A stretch of DNA of 64,000 nucleotides from Oceaniglobus roseus (lineage in GTDB: Bacteria; Pseudomonadota; Alphaproteobacteria; Rhodobacterales; Rhodobacteraceae), in contig NZ_PNOS01000001.1 in assembly GCF_002869745.1 (NCBI RefSeq), forward strand, positions 186,001 to 250,000. The letters run 5' to 3'. The notes below the pieces were generated by a model. The model was not told the DNA's origin and did not search any database. It worked only from the letters and a program-made list of their open reading frames with translations. Position numbers and translations under genes: made by a program. Below, one piece after another: positions 35,103-43,137 of the stretch (within the stretch, counting starts at the first letter, position 1; the number at the start of each line of letters is the position of its first letter).

Positions 35103-35164
35103 CTTCGTCCCGATCCCCCGGAAAACTTGAAACGGCCGCCCGGCCCTGCCGCAGGCGGCTGAAG

Positions 35165-35202
35165 GCGCCGCGCCCCCGGACGTCCCTCCGGGGGCGCGGC
35201 GC
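35165..35202 (-). terminator. Strong hairpin after dctP
   Basis: A perfect 16-bp stem (GCGCCGCGCCCCCGGA and its complement) with a 6-nt loop lies 6-43 nt past the dctP stop and before dctQ. It probably stabilises the dctP message and reduces read-through, so that binding protein is made in excess. Confidence 0.75.
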
Positions 35203-35207
35203 GCAGG

Positions 35208-36209
35208 TTACATCGTCTCGTTGATCTTCTGCGCCGCGTCGATGTTCTCCTGGCCCACCTCGTCGGCGAACTGGTCCCACACCGGCTTCATCGCATCGAC
35301 CCACTGGGCGCGCTGCTCGGGCGTCAGCTCGCGGATGGTGGACCCGGCGTCGAGGATCAGCTGCCGCGCTTGGGCGTCGACCTTGCCGACCTCGGCGTTG
35401 CGCTCCTTCGTGACCTCGTCGAGGATGGTCAGGAACTGCTCCTTCACGTCCGGCTCGAGGCTGTCGAGGAAGTCGACCGAGGTCACGACCATGTAGTCGA
35501 TGATGCCGTGGTTGGTCTCGGTGATGCCGTCCTGCACCTCGAAGAACTTCTGGCCGTAGATGTTCGACCAGGTGTTCTCCTGCCCGTCGACGACGCCGGT
35601 CTGCAGCGCGCCGTAGACCTCGGCGAAGGCCATCGGCTGCGGCGAGGCACCCAGGGCCTCCATCTGCGCAACCAGCACGTCCGACGGCTGGACGCGGAAC
35701 TTCAGCCCCTTCGCGTCCCCGGGCACCAGCAGCGGCTTGTTCGCCGAGAATTGCTTCATCCCGTTGTGCCAGTAGGCCAGGCCCTGGAGGCCGCGGCGCT
35801 GCATCTTGTCCAGCATCGCCTGTCCGGTCTCGGACGCCTGGAAGGCATCGACCGCCTCGATGTTCTTGAACATGAAGGGCAGGTCGAACAGGCGATAGGC
35901 CTTGGTGATCGACTCGAACAGCGACAGCGAGGGCGCCGCAAGCTGCACGTCGCCGCGCAGCATCGCCTCGATCACCTGCTCGTCGGTGTAGAGCGTGGAG
36001 TTCGGATAGACCTCCATGCACATCTTGCCGTCCATCTCCTCGTTCACCCGCTCCATCAGCAGGTTGGCGGCGATCCCCTTGGGATGCTTGTCGGTGTTGG
36101 TGACGTGGCTGAACTTGACGACCGTCTCGCCGGGGTCGCAGGCCGCGAGGGCCGCGCCGGGCACGGCGACGACGGCAGCCGCCAGAGCGGCCTTCAGGAA
36201 ACTTTTCAT
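35208..36209 (-). CDS. dctP: TRAP transporter substrate-binding protein DctP (C4-dicarboxylate type)
   Basis: This 333-residue periplasmic protein has a signal peptide (cleavage near GAALAACD) and the DctP fold. The ligand-salt-bridge Arg is R172 in GLKFRVQPSD, followed by MAFAEVYGALQTGVVDGQENTW, very close to the malate/succinate-binding DctP proteins of Rhodobacter. The ATG at 36209 has GGGAGGA upstream and begins the signal peptide. First gene of the dctP-dctQ-dctM-GMC unit. Succinate, malate or fumarate are the expected ligands, though the GMC partner hints at something else. Confidence 0.9.
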   Translation of the reverse strand: MKSFLKAALAAAVVAVPGAALAACDPGETVVKFSHVTNTDKHPKGIAANLLMERVNEEMDGKMCMEVYPNSTLYTDEQVIEAMLRGDVQLAAPSLSLFESITKAYRLFDLPFMFKNIEAVDAFQASETGQAMLDKMQRRGLQGLAYWHNGMKQFSANKPLLVPGDAKGLKFRVQPSDVLVAQMEALGASPQPMAFAEVYGALQTGVVDGQENTWSNIYGQKFFEVQDGITETNHGIIDYMVVTSVDFLDSLEPDVKEQFLTILDEVTKERNAEVGKVDAQARQLILDAGSTIRELTPEQRAQWVDAMKPVWDQFADEVGQENIDAAQKINETM

Positions 36210-36440
36210 GGTGGTCCTCCCATAGGATCTGAAAGGGCGGGTTTTCCCCGCCGCTGCCGGGCACAATGCCAAGGAAACGCGCCCCGTGACAAAGGTAATC
36301 GTGGGGGTCGCAGAAAATTTATCCAGATCACGGCTTTATGGCCCCTTCTCAAGGCTTTGGCAGCGCCCGGCGCCGCATGCACCGCGGTCCGCCCGGGCGG
36401 CCGGCGACCCCCGCGACGTGATTCGCAATACCCGAGCGTC
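36210..36440. other. Intergenic region upstream of dctP
   Basis: This 231-nt region must carry the dctP promoter. On the minus strand a TTGAGA and a downstream GGATAAATTTT are visible, but their spacing (about 23 nt) is too long for a standard sigma-70 promoter. No DctR or sigma-54 site (GG-N10-GC) was found. Confidence 0.35.
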
Positions 36441-37487
36441 TCAGCGCAGCGGAAAAGAATCGCGCCAGCGGGCGCGGAACAGCGCCCGTTTCTGCGCGTC
36501 CAGCGCCAGCAGCAGGGCCGGGCCAAGCGCGATCGGCCGGCGGATCGAGGCGGCGCTGCCGGGCATGTCCAGAAGCGTGCCGTCCGCCCCGTCGAGCGGC
36601 ACGATCAGCAGCGCCCGCTCCAGCGCCTCGCGCCCCGGCGGCGACAGCAGGAAGTCGACGAAGGCGCCCGCCAGCCCGGACGATCGCGCCCCGGCGGGGA
36701 TCATCGCCGCCCGGCTGAGAACCAGCGTGTAGTCCCCCGGCGCCACGACGCCGAGGCGCGCATCCTCCGCCGCCCGCGCCAGGGCATAGGAGCCGAGCAC
36801 GTTGTAGGCGACAAGAAAGCGCCCCGCGATCACCGCGTCGATGATCTCGGCCGAGCAGCAGGTCGCCACCGCGCCCGCGCCGCCGAAGCTTTCCATCAGC
36901 CCGCCGAAGGTCGTCGCCTCCAGCGAATCCGCGAAGGCCAGCAGGTAGCCGAGGCCCGACTCCTCGATGTCGTAGGTGGCGATCCGTCCGCGGAAGCGGC
37001 TTTCGGCCGGGCGCAGCAGGTCGAGAAGGTCGAAGCGCGAACGCGGCACCTCGCCCTCGGGCACGAGGTCGCGGTTGTAGACCATGACCGCGGGCTCCTG
37101 CGTCACGCCCCACAGCTCGTCCCGCCAGCGCAGCGCCCCCGGCAGGGCCGCCGTCAGGGCCGAGCGCCAGGGCTGCGCGCAGCCCTCGTTCACCAGGTCG
37201 ACCATCTGGTGCACCGCCGAGCTCAGTACCAGGTCCGCGCCCGCCGCGCCATCGGCGCACTCCGTCCGCGCCAGCCGATAGAGGTCGTTCGACCCCCATT
37301 GCTCGTAGTCCAGCCCGACGGTCGGCCGGGTCTCGAGGAAGGCCGCGATGACCGGTCCCATCGCCTCCAGATCGGTGGTCGAGCGCACCACCAGCCGCTC
37401 GGCCGCCGCCTCCGGTCCGAAGGCCATCACCCGCTCCTGCGCGAAGGCGCCTTGGACGAGGCAGAGCCACAGCGCCAGCCACCGCAT
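36441..37487 (-). CDS. Periplasmic substrate-binding protein cotranscribed with TctDE
   Basis: This 348-residue protein has a signal peptide (cleavage near QGAFAQER). It follows the class of iron/thiamine/spermidine-type ABC binding proteins: LVVRSTTDLEAMGPVIAAFLE, then WGVTQEPAVMVYNRDLV and a C-terminal SGLAGAFVDFLLSPPGREALE. No permease or ATPase gene is nearby. The ATG at 37487 overlaps the kinase stop by 1 nt (TAATG), so it is coupled to tctE. It may be a periplasmic co-sensor for the kinase. Confidence 0.75.
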   Translation of the reverse strand: MRWLALWLCLVQGAFAQERVMAFGPEAAAERLVVRSTTDLEAMGPVIAAFLETRPTVGLDYEQWGSNDLYRLARTECADGAAGADLVLSSAVHQMVDLVNEGCAQPWRSALTAALPGALRWRDELWGVTQEPAVMVYNRDLVPEGEVPRSRFDLLDLLRPAESRFRGRIATYDIEESGLGYLLAFADSLEATTFGGLMESFGGAGAVATCCSAEIIDAVIAGRFLVAYNVLGSYALARAAEDARLGVVAPGDYTLVLSRAAMIPAGARSSGLAGAFVDFLLSPPGREALERALLIVPLDGADGTLLDMPGSAASIRRPIALGPALLLALDAQKRALFRARWRDSFPLR

Positions 37488-38824
37488 TACGCGGCCCCCT
37501 CCAGGCACAGCGCCGCCTCGAACCCGCCCGCGCGCCGCTCCAGCCGCAGCCGCCCGCCGTGCCCTTCCGCCACCGCCGCGGCGATGGACAGGCCCAGGCC
37601 GCTGCCCCCGGCCGAGCCGACGAACCGCTCGCCCACCCGTGCCAGCACCGCCTCTCCCGGCCCCGCGCCGTTGTCGCGGACGTAGAGGACCGGACCGCGC
37701 ACCCCCAGCCGCACCGGCCCCCTGCCGTGACGCAGCGCGTTGTGCAGCAGGTTCTTCCCCGCCTCCGCCAGCGCCACGGCGTCGGCGCGCACCATCACCG
37801 GGTCGTCCGGCAGGTCCAGTTCCACGACGCCGCCCGCCGCCTCGGCATCCTCCAGCACGTCCAGCGCGATGTCCCGCAGATCGACCAGCGCCCGCGGCTC
37901 GGTGTCCGAGCGGTGGGCGATCAGAGCCTGGCTCAGCATCTGGTCCAGAAGGCGGCTCAGCGACAGCGTGCGTTCATGGATCCGCGCCACGATCCGCGCC
38001 CGCGTTTCGGGGTCCGCCTCTCCGGCGGCCAGCTGCGCCTGCGCCCGGATCGCCGCCACCGGCGTCCTCAGCTGGTGCGCCGCGTCCCCGATCAGCGACC
38101 GGTTCGACACGAGCTGCCGGTCCAGCCGGGCCATGAAGTCGTTCAGCGGCGACAGCATCTCGGCCACCTCCCGCGGCACCGACAGGTCGAGCGGCGTCAG
38201 GTCCGTCGGATCGCGCCCCCGGAGCGCCGCGCCGATCCGCGGCAGCGGCAGCAGGGCCGAGCGCAGGGCGAGCCAGGCGAGAAGGGCGATCAGCGCCCCC
38301 GCCGCCCCCAGCACGGCGACGGCATTCCCGGCGATGTCCCGCGCCAGCGCCCGGCGCGCCAGCAGGGTCTGGCCGACCACCACCGTCACCGGGCCGGAGA
38401 AGCTGCGCTCGGCAAAGCGCCGTGTCAGCGCGACATAGCGGGCCGCCTCCGCGCCGAAGGCCCCGTCGTAGAACACAGTCTCCCCCGCCTCCCGCGGCAG
38501 CGGCGCCGCGGCGCTTCCCGTCACCGTCTGCCCGTCGGGGCCGGTCACGCGATAGCGGATGCGGTCGTCCGGGGCGAAGGCCAGCAGCTCGAACGCCGTC
38601 ACCGGCATGTCGACCACCAGCGTCCCGTCGCGCACCGAGATCGACTCGGCGATGCTCTGCGCGGCGCCGAGCAGCAGCCGGTCGTAGATCTCCCGCGCCG
38701 CCTGCCGCCCGTAGCCGAGCGCGGCGGCCAGCACCACGATGCCCCCCGCCACCAGCACCGCCGCCATGGCGAGCGCCACCCGCGCCTTCAGCGAGATCGC
38801 CGGCCGCCGCAACGCCTCAGCCAC
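37487..38824 (-). CDS. tctE: TctE-type sensor histidine kinase
   Basis: This 445-residue kinase has two transmembrane helices (about residues 14-36 and 165-188) around a periplasmic 2CSK_N domain (DRLLLGAAQSIAES, MPVTAFELLAF). A short HAMP-like linker leads to the H-box with H250 (GDAAHQLRTPVAAIRAQ), the N-box GKNLLHNALRHG and the G-boxes VRDNGAGPGE and GGSGLGLSIA. It is the sensor that controls tricarboxylate uptake through TctD. Its start overlaps the end of tctD by 8 nt. Confidence 0.92.
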   Translation of the reverse strand: MAEALRRPAISLKARVALAMAAVLVAGGIVVLAAALGYGRQAAREIYDRLLLGAAQSIAESISVRDGTLVVDMPVTAFELLAFAPDDRIRYRVTGPDGQTVTGSAAAPLPREAGETVFYDGAFGAEAARYVALTRRFAERSFSGPVTVVVGQTLLARRALARDIAGNAVAVLGAAGALIALLAWLALRSALLPLPRIGAALRGRDPTDLTPLDLSVPREVAEMLSPLNDFMARLDRQLVSNRSLIGDAAHQLRTPVAAIRAQAQLAAGEADPETRARIVARIHERTLSLSRLLDQMLSQALIAHRSDTEPRALVDLRDIALDVLEDAEAAGGVVELDLPDDPVMVRADAVALAEAGKNLLHNALRHGRGPVRLGVRGPVLYVRDNGAGPGEAVLARVGERFVGSAGGSGLGLSIAAAVAEGHGGRLRLERRAGGFEAALCLEGAA

Positions 38825-39488
38825 CCTCGGCGATCCTGTAGCCGAGCCCGCGGTGCGTCTCGATCACCGCGCCGCTGCCCGCCAGCTTCTTCCTCAGCCG
38901 CGCGATGTAGAGCTCGACCGCGTTCACCCCCACTTCGCTGTCGGCGAAGGAGAACAGCCCGTCGAACAGCCGCTCCTTGCTCAGGATGTGTCCCGGGTGC
39001 CCCATCAGCAGCGACAGCAGCGCCATCTCCCGCCGGGTCAGCGGCAGCGGCTTGCCGCCCACCCGCACCACCTGCGCCGAGGGGTCGTAGTCGATGGCGC
39101 CGAGCCTCAGCCGCGCCTCCACCCGCCCGGCCTCGCGCCGGGTCAGGGCGCGCACCCGCGCCTCCAACTCGCGCAGGTCGAAGGGTTTCACGAGGTAATC
39201 GTCCGCCCCGTCGTCCAGCGCGTCCACTCGCGCCGAGACCTCGATCCGCGCCGTCAGCATCAGCACCGGCACCCGGTTTCCGCCCCGCCGCAGCGACCGC
39301 AGGAAATCCCGCCCGTCGCCGTCGGGCAGGTTGATGTCCAGCACCACCACGTCATAGCCCTGCACGCCGACATGGTCCCGCGCCGCGGCGAGGTCGCCCG
39401 CGATGTCGCAGGCATAGCCCGCCCGCCCCAGCGCGGCCGCCACCGCCTCGGCCACGTCGGCCGCATCCTCCACCACCAGCACGCGCAT
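38817..39488 (-). CDS. tctD: TctD-type OmpR-family response regulator
   Basis: This 223-residue regulator has a receiver domain (acidic pocket E7/D8, phospho-acceptor D51 in VVLDINLPDGDG, K101 in YLVKPFD). Its OmpR/PhoB winged helix is about residues 125-220 (PLTRREMALLSLLMGHPGHI, then GVNAVELYIARLRKKL and RGLGYRI). The ATG at 39488 has GGGAGGA upstream; the longer frame runs into a palindromic repeat. It is divergent from tctCBA, whose promoter has a tandem repeat that fits its DNA-binding mode. Confidence 0.93.
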   Translation of the reverse strand: MRVLVVEDAADVAEAVAAALGRAGYACDIAGDLAAARDHVGVQGYDVVVLDINLPDGDGRDFLRSLRRGGNRVPVLMLTARIEVSARVDALDDGADDYLVKPFDLRELEARVRALTRREAGRVEARLRLGAIDYDPSAQVVRVGGKPLPLTRREMALLSLLMGHPGHILSKERLFDGLFSFADSEVGVNAVELYIARLRKKLAGSGAVIETHRGLGYRIAEGG

Positions 39489-39566
39489 GACGTCCTCCCT
39501 GCCGGAGCCTAGTGCGCCGGGACCGTCCCCTGCAACAGAGCGTGCATGCCGCCCTTCCGTCACGGG

Positions 39567-39628
39567 GGATGGGTGAATCACCCATCCTACGCGCCGCGCC
39601 GATCGTAGGGTGGGTGATTCACCCACCC
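39567..39628. repeat. REP-like inverted doublet
   Basis: Two near-perfect 21-nt palindromes (GGATGGGTG AAT CACCCATCC at 39567-39587 and GGGTGGGTG ATT CACCCACCC at 39608-39628) face each other. They are joined by a linker whose ends CCTACG and CGTAGG also pair. This is the layout of a REP doublet of the GTAGGGTGGGT type. It is located between tctD and tctC. Confidence 0.75.
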
Positions 39629-39668
39629 GCCCCGGCGAAGATCGGCGCAGCCTGCGCCCTTCCGCGGC

Positions 39669-39690
39669 ATGACAGGTCCATGACAGGTCC
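39669..39690 (+). promoter_or_regulatory. Tandem 11-bp direct repeat, candidate TctD site
   Basis: ATGACAGGTCC occurs twice, head to tail with no gap. An 11-bp period is what OmpR-family dimers use. The first copy overlaps the position expected for the -35 box of the -10 element TATAGG at 39697-39702, as in activator-dependent promoters. Confidence 0.6.
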
Positions 39691-39696
39691 GCGCCC

Positions 39697-39702
39697 TATA
39701 GG
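39697..39702 (+). promoter_or_regulatory. Candidate -10 box of tctC promoter
   Basis: TATAGG, 60 nt upstream of the tctC ATG. The hexamer 17 nt before it is AGGTCC, a poor -35, consistent with a need for an activator bound at the tandem repeat. Confidence 0.45.
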
Positions 39703-39761
39703 CTTTCCCAAGGGCCGGGACACAACGGACCCGGCCCGTGATATCTGTGGAGGAGACCACC

Positions 39762-40754
39762 ATGACACTCACCGCCCTCCGGCGCGGCCTGACCGCTGCC
39801 GCCCTGATCGCCTGCGCGCCGCTGTCGGCCCTGGCCCAGGACTTCACCCCCTCGAACCCCGAGTGCATCGCCCCGGCGAACCCCGGCGGAGGCTGGGACT
39901 TCACCTGCCGCCAGGTCGGCAAGTCGCTCCAGGACGAAGGGCTGATCCCCTCGACCATGCAGGTCGTGAACCTGTCGGGCGGCGGCGGCGGCGTGGCCTT
40001 CGCCGAAGTCGTGAACAAGCGCAACGACGACAACGACCTGATCGTCGCCGCCTCCTCGGCCACCGCGACCCGGCTCGCCCAGAACGCCTTTCCGGGCAAC
40101 ACCATGGACCAGGTCCGCTGGCTGGCCTCGGTCGGCGCCGACTACGGCGTGATCGCCGTCGCCAAGGACAGCGAGATCAACACCCTGCCCAAGCTGATGG
40201 ACAAGATGAAGGCCGACCCGAAATCCGTCGCCATCGGCGGCGGCTCGGCCGTCGGCGGCTGGGATCACCTGAAGGTACTGATCGCCGCCCAGGAAGCCGG
40301 GATCGAGGACGTCCGCCAGGTCAAGTACATCGCCTTCGCGGGCGGCGGCGAGGCGGTGACCCAGCTTCTGGCCGGCTCGCTCCAGGCCTTCACGGGCGAC
40401 CTGTCCGAGGCCAAGGGCTTCGTCGACTCCGGCGACATCAAGGTGCTGGCGGTGCTTGCGCCCGAGCGTCTGGGCGGCGAGTTCGCCGACATCCCGACCG
40501 CGAAGGAGCAGGGGATCGACGCCATCGGCGCCAACTGGCGCGGCTTCTACGCCCCCGGCGGGATGAGCGACGCGGCCTACGACTACTGGGTCGACGCCAT
40601 CGCCAAGCTCTACGCCTCGGACGAGTGGAAGCAGGTGATGGAGACCAACGGTCTTGCCCCGCTCGACCTCCACGGCGCCGAGTTCCAGGCCTTCGTGCAG
40701 GAGTCGGTGAACAACATCACCGCCCTCTCGAAAGAGATCGGCATCATCCAGTAA
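39762..40754 (+). CDS. tctC: Tripartite tricarboxylate transporter binding protein TctC
   Basis: This 330-residue periplasmic protein of the Bug/TctC family has a signal peptide (cleavage near LSALAQDF). It shows ECIAPANPGGGWDFTCRQVG (ligand loop near residue 40) and MQVVNLSGGGGGVAFAEVV, and DPKSVAIGGGSAVGGWDHL further on. The ATG at 39762 has GGAGGAG upstream. First gene of tctCBA. Citrate or another tricarboxylate is the classic ligand, but the family is broad. Confidence 0.92.
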   Translation: MTLTALRRGLTAAALIACAPLSALAQDFTPSNPECIAPANPGGGWDFTCRQVGKSLQDEGLIPSTMQVVNLSGGGGGVAFAEVVNKRNDDNDLIVAASSATATRLAQNAFPGNTMDQVRWLASVGADYGVIAVAKDSEINTLPKLMDKMKADPKSVAIGGGSAVGGWDHLKVLIAAQEAGIEDVRQVKYIAFAGGGEAVTQLLAGSLQAFTGDLSEAKGFVDSGDIKVLAVLAPERLGGEFADIPTAKEQGIDAIGANWRGFYAPGGMSDAAYDYWVDAIAKLYASDEWKQVMETNGLAPLDLHGAEFQAFVQESVNNITALSKEIGIIQ

Positions 40755-40772
40755 CCGGGCACCTTGCCCGCC

Positions 40773-40800
40773 GCCCGTCCCCGAACCCCCGGGGGCGGGC
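40773..40800 (+). terminator. Hairpin between tctC and tctB
   Basis: GCCCGTCCCCG and its complement form an 11-bp stem (one G-T) with a short loop, 19 nt after the tctC stop and 26 nt before tctB. It is likely to favour tctC expression over tctBA. Confidence 0.6.
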
Positions 40801-40825
40801 CATCCACGTCCGGGAGGGGACATCC

Positions 40826-41257
40826 ATGAGCGACCGCATCTTCGGCGGCATCGGCCTTCTGCTTGCCGCCATCTTCGCCTGGCAGGCGACCATCATCCAG
40901 GAGAGCTTCCTCTCCGATGCCGTCGGCCCCAAGACATTCCCGCTGGTGATCGCCGCCGTCATGGCGCTGTCGTCCCTCTATTTCCTGGTCAAGCCCGACC
41001 CCGAGCCGGAATGGCCGACCATGGGCCGCCTGGCCGAGATCGGCCTCGCCGTCCTCGTGATGATCGCCTATGCCGAGCTTCTGCCCGAGGTCGGCTTCCT
41101 GATCGCCACCGCCGTCGCCTCCGCCTATCTCACCTGGCGCCTCGGCACCAATCCGCTGCAAAGCCTCGTCGTCGGGGTCTGCACCTCGGTCGGCATCTAC
41201 GTCGTCTTCAAACTGGTGCTGGGGCTCTCGCTCGCCTCCGGTCCCCTCGGATTCTGA
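40826..41257 (+). CDS. tctB: Tripartite tricarboxylate transporter small membrane protein TctB
   Basis: This 143-residue protein has four transmembrane helices. It contains TctB family features such as AVGPKTFPLVIAAVMALSSLYF near residues 32-54 and ASAYLTWRLGTNPLQSLVVG in the second half. The ATG at 40826 follows GGGAGGGG. It lies 10 nt upstream of tctA. Confidence 0.88.
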   Translation: MSDRIFGGIGLLLAAIFAWQATIIQESFLSDAVGPKTFPLVIAAVMALSSLYFLVKPDPEPEWPTMGRLAEIGLAVLVMIAYAELLPEVGFLIATAVASAYLTWRLGTNPLQSLVVGVCTSVGIYVVFKLVLGLSLASGPLGF

Positions 41258-41267
41258 GGCCGCATCC

Positions 41268-42809
41268 ATGGACACCCTCGCTTCCCTCGCCGACGGCTTC
41301 GTTGTCGCGCTGACCTTCCAGAACATCCTGCTGGCCCTCGTCGGCTGCTTCCTCGGCACGATCATGGGCGCGCTGCCGGGCCTCGGGCCCAGCAACGGCG
41401 TCGCGATCCTGATCCCCGTCGCCTTCACCCTCGGCCTCGGGCCGACGCCCGCGCTGATCCTGCTGACCTCGGTCTACTACGGCGCGATGTACGGCGGCCG
41501 GATCTCGTCGATCCTCCTCAACATCCCCGGCGACGAACCGGCGCTGATGACCTGCCTCGACGGCTACCCGATGGCGAAACAGGGCCGTGCGGGCGAGGCG
41601 CTCGCGCTGTCGGGCATCGCCAGCTTCGTCGGCGCCTTCTTCGCCACCTGGGGCCTCGTCCTCCTCGCCCCGCAGCTCGTCAAGGTCGCCCTGCTGTTCG
41701 GCCCGGCCGAATACTTCGCTCTGTTTACCCTCGCCTTCGCCACCCTCGGCGGCATCTCGGCCACCAACCAGGCGAAATCCGCCTTCGCCGCCGCCCTCGG
41801 CCTCGGCCTCGCGATGATCGGCGTCGACACCCAGACCGGCGTGCCGCGCTTCACCTTCGGCGAGGTGCACCTCTACGACGGCATCGACTTCCTCGTCGCC
41901 ATCGTCGGCCTGTTCGCGCTGTCCGAGGTCTTCATCTTCCTCGAACACCGCGGCTCGGCGGAAGAGGAAGCCGCCAAGCCGAAGATCGAGATCGGCAGGA
42001 TCGTCCCCTCCTGGGGCCTGATCCGCTACTGCACCCCCACGATGCTGCGCTCGACGGTCCTCGGCTTCATCGCGGGCGTCCTGCCGGGGGCGGGCGCGTC
42101 CCTCGGCTCGTTCATCTCCTACTCGATCGAGAAGAAGGTGGTCGACTCCTCGGGCAAGACCTTCGGCAAGGGCGACCCGCGCGGCGTCGCCGCGCCAGAG
42201 GCCGGCAACAACGCCGCCGCCGGGGGCGCGCTGGTGCCGATGCTGGCCCTCGGCGTGCCGGGCTCCGGCACCACCGCGGTGCTGCTCGCCGTGCTGCTGT
42301 CGCTCAACATCACGCCGGGGCCGCTCCTGTTCTCGCAGAACCCCGACGTGGTCTGGGGCCTGATCGCGGCGCTGTTCATCGGCAACCTGATGCTGCTCGC
42401 CATGAACATTCCCATGGTCGGCCTCTTCACCCGCGTCCTGATGGTGCCGCCGCGGATCCTGATGCCGGTGGTGGCGATGATCTCCTTCGTCGGGATCTAC
42501 GGCATCTCCGGCTCCAGCTTCGACCTGCTGGTGATGATCGCCTTCGGCGTCGGCGGCTGGGCGCTGAGGAAGCTCGACGTGCCGCTGGTGCCGGTGATCC
42601 TCGGCACGCTGCTCGGCAACGAGATGGAGGTGAACCTGCGCCGCGCCGTCACCATCGACGACGGCAACTACGGCATCCTCGTCGGCTCGCCACTCGCCAT
42701 CGCGCTCTGGACCATCGCCATCGTCGGCTTCATCCTGCCGATCTTCGTCGGCGGCATTCTGAAGCGGCGTATGAAGCAGGCCCACGAGGAAGGGTCGCTG
42801 ACGGATTGA
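41268..42809 (+). CDS. tctA: Tripartite tricarboxylate transporter large membrane protein TctA
   Basis: This 513-residue channel protein has about 12 transmembrane segments. The two TctA signatures are GTIMGALPGLGPSNGVAILIP with YYGAMYGGRISSILLNIPGDEPA (residues 25-95) and GVLPGAGASLGSFISYSIEKK (about 270-290). GNNAAAGGALVPMLALGVPGSGTTAVLL follows. Last gene of the unit, followed by a perfect hairpin. Confidence 0.95.
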   Translation: MDTLASLADGFVVALTFQNILLALVGCFLGTIMGALPGLGPSNGVAILIPVAFTLGLGPTPALILLTSVYYGAMYGGRISSILLNIPGDEPALMTCLDGYPMAKQGRAGEALALSGIASFVGAFFATWGLVLLAPQLVKVALLFGPAEYFALFTLAFATLGGISATNQAKSAFAAALGLGLAMIGVDTQTGVPRFTFGEVHLYDGIDFLVAIVGLFALSEVFIFLEHRGSAEEEAAKPKIEIGRIVPSWGLIRYCTPTMLRSTVLGFIAGVLPGAGASLGSFISYSIEKKVVDSSGKTFGKGDPRGVAAPEAGNNAAAGGALVPMLALGVPGSGTTAVLLAVLLSLNITPGPLLFSQNPDVVWGLIAALFIGNLMLLAMNIPMVGLFTRVLMVPPRILMPVVAMISFVGIYGISGSSFDLLVMIAFGVGGWALRKLDVPLVPVILGTLLGNEMEVNLRRAVTIDDGNYGILVGSPLAIALWTIAIVGFILPIFVGGILKRRMKQAHEEGSLTD

Positions 42810-42832
42810 TCGGATCCTGCCCCGACCGGACC

Positions 42833-42858
42833 GCAGACCGGGCATCGGCCCGGTCTGC
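42833..42858 (+). terminator. Terminator after tctA
   Basis: GCAGACCGGGC, loop ATCG, GCCCGGTCTGC: a perfect 11-bp stem 24 nt after the tctA stop. No T-run, but position and stability fit a transcription end. Confidence 0.65.
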
Positions 42859-43137
42859 CCATTCCAGACCCACAGTGCTCCGTCGCCATGGCCCGATGAC
42901 TCGCGAGCCGAGCTTCAACCCGGGAAGCCCCTCCGGAGGGGCGACTTCACCACCCGCGCCTATCGTCATCGGTCACACCGGCAGAGCCACAGCCTCCTGG
43001 CGCATCGAACCCCGCGCTTCGCGTTGGGAGCCGTTACATATCCGCCCCGGCAACGGCGTGCGTGATTGCCTCATCTCGCCGACGCGCCGGACCTGACCCC
43101 ACGTCGACCCGGTTGTCGGGGGCGGATGCTGGGGCGT
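42859..43137. other. Intergenic region with no recognised feature
   Basis: About 280 nt between the tctA terminator and the end of the P1 hydrolase gene. No frame with family features, no repeat and no clear promoter was seen. Confidence 0.5.

Noticed and set aside
36230-36330. TTGAGA / GATAAA promoter for dctP
   Set aside because: Spacing of about 23 nt is outside the sigma-70 range; noted only as a weak hint in the region entry.
35370-37685. 771-codon plus-strand frame opposite dctP and the SBP gene
   Set aside because: Runs through two clear genes and their spacer on the other strand; composition is that of an antisense frame.
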